Below, piece by piece: positions 47,713 to 57,140 of a stretch of 60,000 bases of DNA. This DNA comes from Liolophura sinensis. Lineage: Eukaryota > Mollusca > Polyplacophora > Chitonida > Chitonidae. The stretch's first letter is position 1. Every line of letters starts with the position of its first letter. Where the stretch lies: the NCBI RefSeq assembly GCF_032854445.1, contig NC_088295.1, positions 35,374,510 through 35,434,509 on the forward strand. Reading direction: 5' to 3'. Made by a program: the position numbers and the translations under genes. Under the pieces are notes generated by a model. It was not told the origin of the DNA and did not search any database. It saw only the letters and a program-made list of their open reading frames with translations.

Positions 47713-47816
47713 TTTTGTGTCATAACAACCAAGAGGCTCCGGCTGGCCTAGCAAATCACCACGGCAACAGATTGTATCGCAGGCAACGTTCTCAGAATAT
47801 TTGTCATGCTTAAAAT
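47713..47816 (-). CDS. PLBD1: PLBD1-like exon 9
   Basis: 104 nt, reading (D)'FKHDKYSENVACDTICCRGD' and 'LLGQPEPLGCYDTKV' with conserved cysteines and 'GCYDTKV'. Phase 1 in, phase 0 out. It follows the GC-AG intron. Confidence 0.93.
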
Positions 47817-48130
47817 CTGTAAGTAAAAGGGAAATATTTTTGAAAAAAAAAAAGTATGACTTACTCAAGAATGTTTCATTTACAACATAATCAGGTTTAT
47901 GGGTGGAGGGAACTGGACAGATCTCAGGGGATGGGGTGGGGACACTGACTTGATGTAATGCTGCAGGTGAACCTCCACACCATTCATCATGAACTACATG
48001 TAGTTGCTTTGGTAGTATTGATTTGATGCCATTGTTCAAACAACCTTGGTTGACAACTAATAGCTGAGTGGATGGCCACTGACAGACTACTGTCATAAAG
48101 TAGTCAGCACAATGTATTTTATTGTAATAA

Positions 48131-48325
48131 TTTATTTATTTGTTTATGTATTGATTTGATTGATGTTTTACACCGTACTCAAGAAATATTTCATTTATAT
48201 GACCATGGCCACCATTAAGCTTGGAAGAAACTGGGCAGCAACCAGGACAACCCATGACCTTACGCAGGTTGCTGGCAGACCTTCTCATGTAAAACCAGAG
48301 AGGAATCCAGCATGAGCTGGGCCTG
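48131..48325 (-). mobile_element. SINE family A copy in intron 8
   Basis: Diverged, 5'-truncated copy with tail 'gattgatgttttacaccgta', core 'ccatggccaccattaagctt' and 'gttgctggcagaccttc'. Confidence 0.85.
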
Positions 48326-48556
48326 TGGCTAAAAAAAGTAGCTAATTTATAAACAATGTATTTCCAAAACAGACCCAAGGAATTATTTTGTCAAGTCTAG
48401 CTCCGCATTGCTCAAACATAAGCAGACATATGGCTATTGAACTTGATTTAAAATACCATGTTAAGAGAGAGAGATGATCACAAATTTTGAATGATTTGAG
48501 TTGTTGTAGCTGACTTTTGATATAAATGAAAACACACAGTGTCACATACAACTTGC

Positions 48557-48742
48557 CATTGTATCTCATGATGCGTTTCATAGTCTCCATGTCTACCACC
48601 TTGTCGGCATCTCTGCGGAATATTTTGGCCCTGGGTGCCAGTTGATATGACATGTCCACACCCTTCTCAGCCACAATGTCTGGGTAGCCGCTCAGGTTGT
48701 ACACGTCTTCAAAGAATGGTACGTTGTACGAGGGCCAGTAAC
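48557..48742 (-). CDS. PLBD1: PLBD1-like exon 8, GC donor
   Basis: 186 nt, residues 337/384-445 of the catalytic fold: '[20 protein letters not shown]', '[18 protein letters not shown]' and 'MKRIMRYN'. The phase-1 junction that gives 'RYNDFKHDKYS' requires the exon to end AATG with donor GCAAGT; no GT donor nearby gives the right frame. Sequon NLS is present. Confidence 0.92.
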
Positions 48743-49189
48743 CTGAGATCAAAGGGAGTTAATTACTACATCATTCTCAGCAGTCATATACTCCAATTAC
48801 GACTAAGGGACTGGCCTCCCTTTATGAGTTCCCAGGATGAGCTATTTTTTAAATTTTAATATGATATGAACTGCACTAAGATGAAGACTACTTAACACCA
48901 AGAAATGCTTCATGAAACTGGGACCAGGGCCAGAAATTCCTGATCCTTACACAATCATAAATAATCTTATCTACGTTCAGATTACATGATAGTAGACTAA
49001 AATGAGGAGTGACTGATCCTAATATCAGCCACTTTAAAAAGTTCAAATTTGGTTATAAATATGTCAAATGCTTTAAATTTAAATGAAATATTATTACAGG
49101 TATTTTATCGCTTAAAAACTGGCAGGAGATTTGGAGAACTGTTAATTTCATCAGAATACAGTAATACAGATCACAGACAATACACAAAC

Positions 49190-49330
49190 CTGTTCTGAGA
49201 ACGTCTGTCTTGTCAGCAGCAGCCACCAGAGTAGGGATCTGTTCCACAACCCACAGGGCATTGTCATGGAGGGTTTTATTCAGCTCAATTTGCTTCAGAT
49301 CTATCACCATGTACTGGTTATTGTAAGTAC
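49190..49330 (-). CDS. PLBD1: PLBD1-like exon 7
   Basis: 141 nt, (G)'TYNNQYMVIDLKQIELNKTL' and 'HDNALWVVEQIPTLVAAADK'. The block Y-NNQ-MV-D and 'L...ALWVVEQIP' is diagnostic for the family. Sequon NKT. Phase 1 on both sides. Confidence 0.95.
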
Positions 49331-49710
49331 CTGTGGAAAATCATAACATCAAACTAAAACTGAGAGGCACAAATATTTCGTTTGGTGTGCCTTAAAACAA
49401 TGAAAACAAAAGCTACATATATTAGGGGGCAACAGTTCAACTTAATGCAAAGTTATCAGTTACAAGTATCATAAAAGACCACATTATCAGTTTTGTATTA
49501 ATTTAATCAGACAAACATAAAAACAAGTGCTGAAAAAAAATTCTTTTGGAAAACGTGGATTTTATACAGCACAACAATAAGAAAAATGTACTTGTTTATT
49601 TACTTGAATGCTGTTTTATGTCAAATTCATGAATTTCAATATGTAAAAGGAATCAAGAAAGAACCACAAAGGAAAGTGTTATTACATAAGTTGGTGAAAC
49701 TGAACATATT

Positions 49711-49899
49711 TTAAAGGGATACAGAATGGATTCTGATTGGCTGGCTTGAGAGATAGGCAAACCCAGGCTATGGCGTCTCTAACCTGAATTTCAGCTTGGT
49801 ATGGTACATTTATTCCAGCCTAACTAAGGCTACAGGATTTAACCCAGGAAATCCTATCTCCACTGTCAGCCAATCAGCATTGATTCAGTATTCCTTTAA
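49711..49899. mobile_element. MITE with ~35-bp inverted ends in intron 6
   Basis: The left end ttaaagggatacagaatgga...ctgattggctg and the right end cagccaatcagcattgattc...tcctttaa are inverted repeats. The inner parts ('gagataggcaaacccagg' versus 'aacccaggaaatcctatctc') are also related by inversion. About 189 bp. Confidence 0.8.
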
Positions 49900-50025
49900 G
49901 CCTGAACAGTCATACCTGAATAAAAATATATCTAAACCTTAATCAATGTTTAAAAAGACCACTTTAAGACAGGTTCTCTGGTGTTGCAAAAACTAGTCTA
50001 GAAAGCCCTTTTCAATGTACAGACC

Positions 50026-50385
50026 TGCCCCAATAGCACAGTTGATAGAGCGTCCACTTTGGGAGAGGTAGATCCAGGGTAAATGCTGGGTCGAGTTACA
50101 CCTCAGACCTTAGAAGAGGAAGTTGTACCTTCCTTGCTTGGCGTTCAGCATTAAGGGGCGCCATAGTGCAACGACTGGTTGACTCGTATCAGTATAATGG
50201 CTTGGGTGGGGTGGCTTACTTGCCTTCGGTACAACGTCTCAGTGAAGCAGCACTAGATAAAAGACTGGTGGAAATCCGTCCTGCACCAAGGAGGCACATT
50301 ACGTACACTCTAAGGATTCCTTCATCATCATAAGACTGAAAATTTGATAAACGTTAAACCCCAAGCACTCACTCACTCAATGTAC
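50026..50385 (+). mobile_element. SINE family B, plus orientation
   Basis: Starts with a tRNA-like head gccccaatagcacagttgat, with the B-box region 'gtagatccagggtaaatgct', and ends with 'taaaccccaagcactcactc'. About 360 bp and close to full length. Confidence 0.92.
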
Positions 50386-50794
50386 AGTAGTTATGCTGCA
50401 CCTGCTTCCCACTGTTCATTCGTAATACCAAAGAGTTTGTTCACCTACATGGAAGTTTTGCTTTGCTTGCTGTAATAACCTGTCTTGGAATACCTGCTCG
50501 CCTTAATTGTAGTGAACTGTAGTGAATGAACACCTGCCAATTACTCTACCTGTAATACCTTGTCTACGAAAACTTCCTCACCTGAGTTGTACTGAGCCAC
50601 AGCCTCTGCTCACTGTTTACCTGTAATTACTTGTCTATGAAGACTTGGTCCTCTGAATCGTAATGAGCCACAGCCTCTGCCCACCGTTTACCTGTAATTA
50701 CTGGTCTATGAAGACTTGCTCCTCTGAATCGTAATGAGCCACAGCCTCTGCCCATTGTTTACTTGTAATTACTTGTCTATGAAGTCTTGCTCAC

Positions 50795-50833
50795 CTGAAC
50801 TGTACTGAGCCATAGCCTCTGACCACTGTTTAC
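50795..50833 (-). other. PLBD1: Candidate 39-nt microexon (array copy)
   Basis: Acceptor TTGCAG, 39 nt, donor GTGAGC. In phase 1 it reads 'GKQWSEAMAQYSS' with no stop and returns to phase 1, so inclusion would insert 13 residues without changing the frame. Whether it is ever spliced in is unknown. Confidence 0.4.
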
Positions 50834-50983
50834 CTGCAATTTCTTGATTATGACAGGTAAAAGCCACAGCCTCTGCCTTCTGTTTGCCTGTAATTACTTA
50901 TCGGTGCTGAGTTGTATTGAGCCATAGCCTCTTCCCTCTGTTAGCCAGTAACTACCTGTATACAGATATGACGACTTGCTCAC

Positions 50984-51022
50984 CTGAGTTGTACTGAGCC
51001 ACAGTCCCTACCCACTGTCTGC
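50984..51022 (-). other. PLBD1: Candidate 39-nt microexon (array copy)
   Basis: Acceptor AATTACAG, 39 nt, donor GTGAGC. In phase 1 it reads 'GRQWVGTVAQYNS', repeating the exon 6 ending '[13 protein letters not shown]', and preserves the frame. Whether it is ever spliced in is unknown. Confidence 0.45.
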
Positions 51023-51136
51023 CTGTAATTACTTGTTTACAGGTATGAAGACTTTCTCACCTGAGTTGTAGCCTACTGAGCCACTGTCTCTGCTCACTGT
51101 TTGCCTGTAATTACTTGTCGGTGAAGACTTGCTCAC

Positions 51137-51337
51137 CTGAGTTGTACTGAGCCACAGTCTCTGCCCACTGTTTGCCTGTAGCAGCCATCATACTAGCAAC
51201 ACGGACCCGATGCCAGGCTAGCAGAGACTCTGGCTGTACATAGTTATACAAGGTGGTGTTGAACACATTATTAGTTGTCTGCAACATCACCATCTTACTG
51301 CCCAGAATGTAGAAGTCATCCAGAGACTCCAAGAAAC
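51137..51337 (-). CDS. PLBD1: PLBD1-like exon 6
   Basis: 201 nt, (G)'[20 protein letters not shown]', '[20 protein letters not shown]' and '[13 protein letters not shown]'. 'S.DDFY.....L.V.QTTN..FN..LY....P.S...W.R' is a core block of the family. Sequon NTT. Its last 39 nt are the source of the intronic array. Phase 1 in and out. Confidence 0.95.
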
Positions 51338-51570
51338 CTGCAAACGAAAAACGGAAATCAACTGCAGGCACCAAGCATTTTATTAGTGTCATCAAAAATA
51401 TCTTTAAGCATATCTGTTACATTCTGTGACAATAAACATCAAAATAAAGACAAACCATAGTCATGATTGACCAGGAGAATTGAAGTAATAATAGTTTGAT
51501 TTAAAAAAATTATACCAACAAAGCTACTCACAGAATTTTTGCTAAAGTAAAGTTTTAGGTCTTTCAGTAC

Positions 51571-51715
51571 CTGGATAGCTGGAAAAGGACATTTTTTTGG
51601 CACTGGTGGCTGGGTCAGCAACATTGAGATCATAATGTTTGTAAATCCTCATTGTGGCAGAGTAAAGAAACCAGGAAGAATGGGACATAAATACATTCTC
51701 ATATCCAGGCAGCAC
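51571..51715 (-). CDS. PLBD1: PLBD1-like exon 5
   Basis: 145 nt, 'VLPGYENVFMSHSSWFLYSA' and 'TMRIYKHYDLNV' with 'SAKKMSFSSYP' + G. The S-H-(S/T)-(S/T)-W block and Y-x-x-M-x-R follow the nucleophile in the Ntn fold. Phase 0 in, 1 out. Confidence 0.95.
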
Positions 51716-52120
51716 CTACAAAAAAACCCCACCTACTTTCACTTACAGTAAAAGTATCACAATTTTACAAAGTAATATCCAATATTTTTGTTGTTGTATT
51801 TTTCACTTTTTTTATTGCTCTTCTAAATTTTCATTTTCCTTTCTTTTCTATGAAAATAATCAACTTTGAATTGAAAAGGAAACCAAATCATAGGCTTTCC
51901 AGCCTAAAAATATATTTGATTGGTTTTGAAACACCCTACTCATGAATTCTTTGCACACATTAAGGTGGGAAGCCTTATGGTTTATGGGTGAGCCCAGGAA
52001 AAATACTTTTACTGGGTTTACCAACTTTGAATGATCATATTTAAAACATTATCACAAAACTAAAACTTGATCAGGCTTGCTACAACAAAACAAGAAAACA
52101 ATTTAGATTTTATACCTTAC

Positions 52121-52282
52121 CTTAACAAGCGCTGAACAGCGACTGTTTTTGAGAACATAATCCTTGAGCTCTGTCTTGGTCATCTTGGAGAAGATGGGTC
52201 TTCTGCTTAAGTCAACAACTCGTAACAGATCTAGCAGGTCTCCATTTCCATTCAGCACTTGGAAAGCAAACACATCTAAGCT
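52121..52282 (-). CDS. PLBD1: PLBD1-like exon 4 with predicted nucleophile Cys
   Basis: 162 nt, 54 codons, phase 0 both sides. It ends 'YVLKNSRCSALVK'. In the family the Cys of 'CSALIK' becomes the new N-terminus after autocatalytic cleavage and is the catalytic nucleophile; here it is about residue 216. Confidence 0.95.
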
Positions 52283-52314
52283 CTGCAGAAGAGAAGCAAC
52301 ATCATGGGTGTAAG

Positions 52315-52420
52315 AATTTCTTCACTGAATCAAGTCAACGTTAATGAAAATCAATGAATCAAGTCAATGTTAATGAAAATCGATGAATCAAGTCTATGTT
52401 AATGAAAATCAATGAATCAT
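52315..52420. repeat. 31-bp tandem repeat, about 3 copies
   Basis: Units of 'atgaatcaagtcaatgttaa' + 'tgaaaatcaa' repeat in the intron just past exon 4's acceptor. Confidence 0.9.
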
Positions 52421-52496
52421 AAAAACATATGCTACAATATCAAGGACAAAACGGCTTACATATTACAGATGTAGAGAAACACTAATCCCCATTCAC

Positions 52497-52722
52497 CTGA
52501 TTTTTGAGAGCGTTGTCCCTGTAGCCTGCCACTAGCCCATCAAACTGTGCCAGAACGTAGGACACATGTCTCCATAGAGGATCAGAATGGCCATGTTTCT
52601 TAATCATCACTCTCATCCACTCATCCTGAGCATCCAAGAATTTCTTCAGTTTGGCTATAGTGTCAGCAGAAACCGTTCCCAGCAGAGCACTTCTCAGGTT
52701 AATGTAGTGTTGGTAAATGCGC
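52497..52722 (-). CDS. PLBD1: PLBD1-like exon 3
   Basis: 226 nt, (A)'RIYQHYINLRSALLGTVSAD', 'FLDAQDEWMRVMIKKHGHSD' and 'VSYVLAQFDGLVAGYRDNAL'. 'W.hv.yvLaQfDGL..GY' is diagnostic. Phase 2 in, 0 out. Confidence 0.95.
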
Positions 52723-52993
52723 CTAACACAAAACAAAATTTTAACTGAATTTTAAAAATATGAAAAAAAGGATATTTTCAGTTGCTTACTTAAAGTAAAT
52801 GATAATAAGTTAATGATAAAAAGAGTCAAGAAAGGCTTGAATTCTGGAAATTTTAAATACCTAACTTGCTGTTTGACAAACTATCATGAGTTGTGGATGC
52901 TTAAAAAGTTAAACTTATAATGTTAGCATACATGAGTGAAATTGTGCACAGATTTGTGTGAAAACAAAAAAACAAACTATGTTTAGTACTGAC

Positions 52994-53213
52994 GCTGCTG
53001 TCATGGTACCTTCCAAGTACCCAGCACCGAACATGATGTCATCATTGGTGGAGGGGCGTCCATTTCCTGCGTTCACGTTAAGTATCCCCCAGCCAGTCTC
53101 CAACAGTCTGTCATCATAGGATCCTGTTGCTGTAGAGCCTTTCACATCAACTTTACCTTCTTTGTATGTACACATCCGTGACGAGCAGTACACACTCCCA
53201 GAAACACCCCAGG
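52994..53213 (-). CDS. PLBD1: PLBD1-like exon 2
   Basis: 220 nt, (A)'WGVSGSVYCSSRMCTYKEGK', 'SYDDRLLETGWGILNVNAGN' and 'DDIMFGAGYLEGTMTAA'. 'GW..L.V......D......AG.LEG..T' is the family N-terminal block. The donor GTCAGT was chosen by phase over the nearby GTACTA. Confidence 0.94.
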
Positions 53214-53274
53214 CTGGGACATATATAAATACACAGATTAACACCCAATATGTAATAGACGGAAGATTTACTCT

Positions 53275-53600
53275 GTAGGTCACATCAGGATTTGAATTCA
53301 GACCTTTGCAGCCAACGCCCAGCACTACCAACTCAGCTAAAGGGAAATTCATGCTAGCCACTGCTGATATAAGCATAAAAGGACTACTCCGGTTACACTC
53401 TTTCTCACTTACATATAAATCCCTCCCCTCTCTCACAACGTATCCATGCTCACAGGCCTAGAACATAAAGCTTCTTCGAGCCTGTTTGGTCAGGCCGCAA
53501 AATGGGTGAAATATCTACCCCAGGATTATACTAGGAGTTGAACTCAGATCTCCATGGCTGACGTCCAGCATTCTACTAACTGAGGTAAAGGGAACTTCCC
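53275..53600 (-). mobile_element. Two related tRNA-derived SINE copies (family C)
   Basis: About 250 bp apart, two segments (53282-53347 and 53533-53598) are related. On the minus strand each has an A-box-like 'tagctgagttggtag' or variant and a B-box-like 'gaattcaaatcc' or variant, and both share flanking 'actgctagcataagcac'-like sequence. They lie in intron 1 of the PLBD1-like gene, the nearer one about 70 bp from exon 2. Confidence 0.6.
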
Positions 53601-54284
53601 ACTAGTTACTGCTAGCATAAGCACCGGAAAGCTGCTCTTGTTTTGAGCAAATCTGAAAGGGCTTTGCAAACATACCATGCATCTATAACAACTTGCTTTG
53701 TTGGAATGTAATGCCCCCAGCCCAATATGATAAATCATGATAAATCAGTACAGTATATATAGAATGATCCTATAATCACATATAATTATAAGCAGCTAGT
53801 GTTATGTGGCTATCAATACCAGGTCAGTGTAAATGGTTTGACAAATCTGGCAGCTGATCATTCTAAATAACATATGGCGCCATTAAAATTACATCCACAA
53901 GGAAATTCAACAAATGTAAATCAGATCACTGGAACCTGTTATATTAGTACCAGCTGGAAAATAAAGTTATAGGCTTCAACACACTTTAGCCTCTTATATA
54001 TAGTACAGAGTAAGCTACCACGCAAAAATACAGTTTATTTTCAGTAAACCTTAAACTTTTTTTTTCAAATAAGGTCAAAAAGCCATTAGGCAAAAGAAAC
54101 AACTGTTCATCTCTGAACAAGAAGGTCTAAGGTGGACTCAACACTGAAGACTAACATGTAATCGCGTCAGACATCAGTCCCAATTTTTCGTGTTCTGTCT
54201 TGCTACTTTCACAACAGGCTACAACCATTTGCTGAATTTTGATTACTTTCCAAATGTAATAGTCCAGTGACTTAATTTACAAAC

Positions 54285-54339
54285 CTTTGGCGCTTCTAAA
54301 ACAAATGCTGAAAAACAGAAACAACAAGTAGACATTCAT
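54285..54339 (-). CDS. PLBD1: PLBD1-like exon 1: signal peptide
   Basis: ATG at 54337-54339 opens 'MNVYLLFLFFSICFRSAK' + G, a typical signal peptide with hydrophobic core residues 4-13. The reading frame extends upstream to an earlier ATG, but starting there would bury the signal sequence, so this start is preferred. The donor GTTTGT is weak but phase-correct. Confidence 0.82.
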
Positions 54340-57140
54340 GACTGCAGAAGTTTGTTTCCGGTTTACTGGCTTTTCGTACGACCACGAGTCATCTACCACA
54401 TGATCTAGTATCGCACGTGACCAGGTCACATGACCGCACATGCACACAAACACACTCAAAGAGGCACATGGCAAAGGAGGACAGTATCAAGCTTCCCAGC
54501 CGACACACCCATCTGTTCCCTATCTATTGATAATCAACACACATTGTGGTTACTAAATCACTGGTAGTAGGCCCCTACCTAGTAAAACTAAAGAAATATT
54601 TTACGATGGAACCTGATGGGATTTGATCAAAATACTTGCACAATTTTGGCACGTGCGTACCAGTATCATGAATTCCACGAAATTAGTAAGCCTTGTCCAA
54701 ATTTTATATCTTTCACAAATATGTATGTATTATATACCAATTTTTTTTCAAATTGCACCTCCCCCCCCCCCCACACTTTGTGATTCTATTTCTCATTTCG
54801 GCTAACAAAGCAATTAGGCCTACTCGATCGTCACCTCACTAGCGTCAAAAAGAATTTCACAATGTGAAAAGCGTTGATTTTTTCGGACTTGGAGATCAAG
54901 TCTTGCATCAAGTCTTGCAAGCATTCTATATATCAAACTAAACGTTAAATCTTACATAATGTAGAAAATAAAAAGAGGTTTTTTATTAAGATGTTAGGGA
55001 TTAAAAAATTCATAATTCATATCCCAGTTGGCCTACATTTTTCTCAACACCAATTTAATTCCTTCACGAAATTTTAACAAAGCTGCTACAAAATGTTCGA
55101 TTTCTGTCAGATTTTTTGCGCAAACCTCCTGTGAGAAAGTCAGATTGTACATAAGAAGCACAACTTTTCAGGATGTATACAAATTCACTTGTAGGCCTAG
55201 ATATGCGTGACGGATTTACATTTTCAGACATGACGGAGTTACATACATACGTAGTTCCGTCACACTCATGCTAATAGGATGAAAATGTATGTAATAGATT
55301 GATTTCGTTCGAAGTCACTATACAAAGAGTTTTTCCCCCTATACTGCAACAGAGGCAAAAAGAATGTCCCGAATGAGTGAAAGCTGATCCAAGCTATGTA
55401 AACAACAGTTAGAAAACGAAACGGAGAGAAAATCCAAACCTTGACTGACTGTGACCTCGTGCAAACTTCCACATACAAAGTAATGTTTAAATTGTCTACT
55501 CTTTACCATAACTTGCAAAAAAGCTCACTGCAGAGTGCTTCACCAGGAAGCGAAAATGAAGAGAAAGGCTTTGAAACACTAACCAAACAGATCAAAGCAA
55601 AACGCTGCCCTTCTCTTCTTCACGTCTTGAAGATTTTTCAGACTATCCGACTATTAGTGTGATGCTATCCACAGCCATGACGGGCAAAATGAACTACCGG
55701 TACTGTAGATGTCAGGCCCTTTAAGACATAAGAATGGTAGCAAAACACGTGTTATTGTCTGTTAAAGGGATGGGAATCAAATTACTTTGCAGACGAAAGC
55801 ATGATCTGACAATATCAAAACAGTTCTTTTTATTGAAACAAAGGAGAGTGGTGAAAAAGAGCTTCACTGAAGACTGGGTCTGTCAAAAAAGAAACGAAAT
55901 TGGTGATGCAAGCGTTGAGAGATGACTGGGTCGGACAACACCTGAACAATTTCAATGGTGATGACGACGTCTGCAGTCTGAGGAAGAATAAGCACTGGAG
56001 AGATAGGCCTACTTGCGCAGAAACTTCGCTTTCTATCGCTTTCACAGCAGCTATACAAGATCTGCTTCAGCATATAATTAAATATAGGTGCTTCTAGCCA
56101 GGTTTTATATATTCAAGGCATGATGCAAATATATAGTCTCAAAGAACAGTATAAGGTAGATAAGGCAGTAAATAACAGTCTCTTTTACACAGTTTTTTCA
56201 AATCATGATCATGTACTTTCAAATGGAAGCATAGATGAACATTGTTATCTGGTCAACTCCATTCCTGGGCAACATCTGGCCAACTTAATTTTCCACACCA
56301 GATTCAAAGCTATCTATAATTTCCCACGCTATATATAATTGCAACCAGTTGCTACCAATGTCATCAGATACAATACATTTCTTTAGATGTTCTAACGTCA
56401 AATCGGACGCTATTAAAGCAGAACAGTTGTTTGATATGCACATTTTATAATTTCATATATTTACCTTCAACAATTCTATGCACATTTAAATGTACATGGA
56501 AAAAATAAAACTGTGTTAATCCAGCACTTCCTCGGAGCCTCATTTAATAAATGGAACATGCACTCCAGTGAAATTTTTAGATGAAACTTAAAACTGAAAC
56601 CAGCCATGAACATAAAAAACGAAAACCGACCATTTTCACTCCACTCTTCGGTATATACGCGTTAGGTTACTTTTTTGTTTCAGGGCTCGACAAGTTTGTT
56701 GTAAATGCTGTCTTGGACATTCGTATTGCGATAATATTGCTCAGGAGGGTCACCTTATATGCATAATTAATTCTCATCCAAACCAGTGCAGCTGTTAATT
56801 AAAACCGGGGGCACAATACTCGATGTTAGACGCTTATCGGCGTCTGCATGATGATCATGAATGTTCATATTCATGCGTATAGTCTACGGCTTTCACTCGC
56901 GATTTTGATTCCGAATATCAAATATATTCTGATACCGGCGATCAGTATGGCAACAGCAAAGGTATTAACGTATATTGCGCACTATCAACCTTGCTGGTAT
57001 AAGGAAAATGGGCAAGTTCATGCAGTTGCCGGCGATCAAAATCGCCGTGGTCACAGCGGGTATACGCTCTGTGATCTTCGGCCGCTCGCCTTGCTTACCG
57101 AGCTTTTGAAATATATGACAAATATCGCCTATGTATAGTA
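54340..57140. other. Intergenic, unrecognised
   Basis: Between the divergent PLBD1-like and SUZ12 starts. It contains homopolymer tracts (poly-T and poly-C at about 54742-54772) and short ORFs without similarity. Nothing else is supported. Confidence 0.5.

Larger units (their letters stand above)
50520..51178 (-). repeat. ~75-bp minisatellite derived from the end of PLBD1 exon 6 with both splice signals
   Basis: About nine imperfect copies on the intron side of exon 6. Read on the minus strand, each unit runs TAATTACAG, then a copy of the last 39 nt of exon 6, then GTGAGC and about 28 nt of intron start. The proximal copy is the real exon end (51137-51175). Individual copies have lost the acceptor, the donor or the open frame; at least two keep all three (50984-51022 and 50795-50833). 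Confidence 0.93.
47081..54339 (-). other. PLBD1: Gene span: phospholipase B-like protein, 10 exons
   Basis: The complete gene has ten coding exons totalling 1614 nt, 537 residues plus stop, close to the usual ~550 of the family. All nine junction phases agree. The family (LAMA-like/PLB-like) consists of secreted or lysosomal N-terminal-nucleophile hydrolases that self-cleave at a conserved Cys; PLBD1 deacylates phospholipids. The signal peptide, the 'NSRCSALVK' nucleophile region, several N-glycosylation sequons and the C-terminal 'CYDTKV...YNFSFINTKP' block are present. PLBD1 is preferred over PLBD2 from the general sequence pattern; this was not checked by search. Confidence 0.93.
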
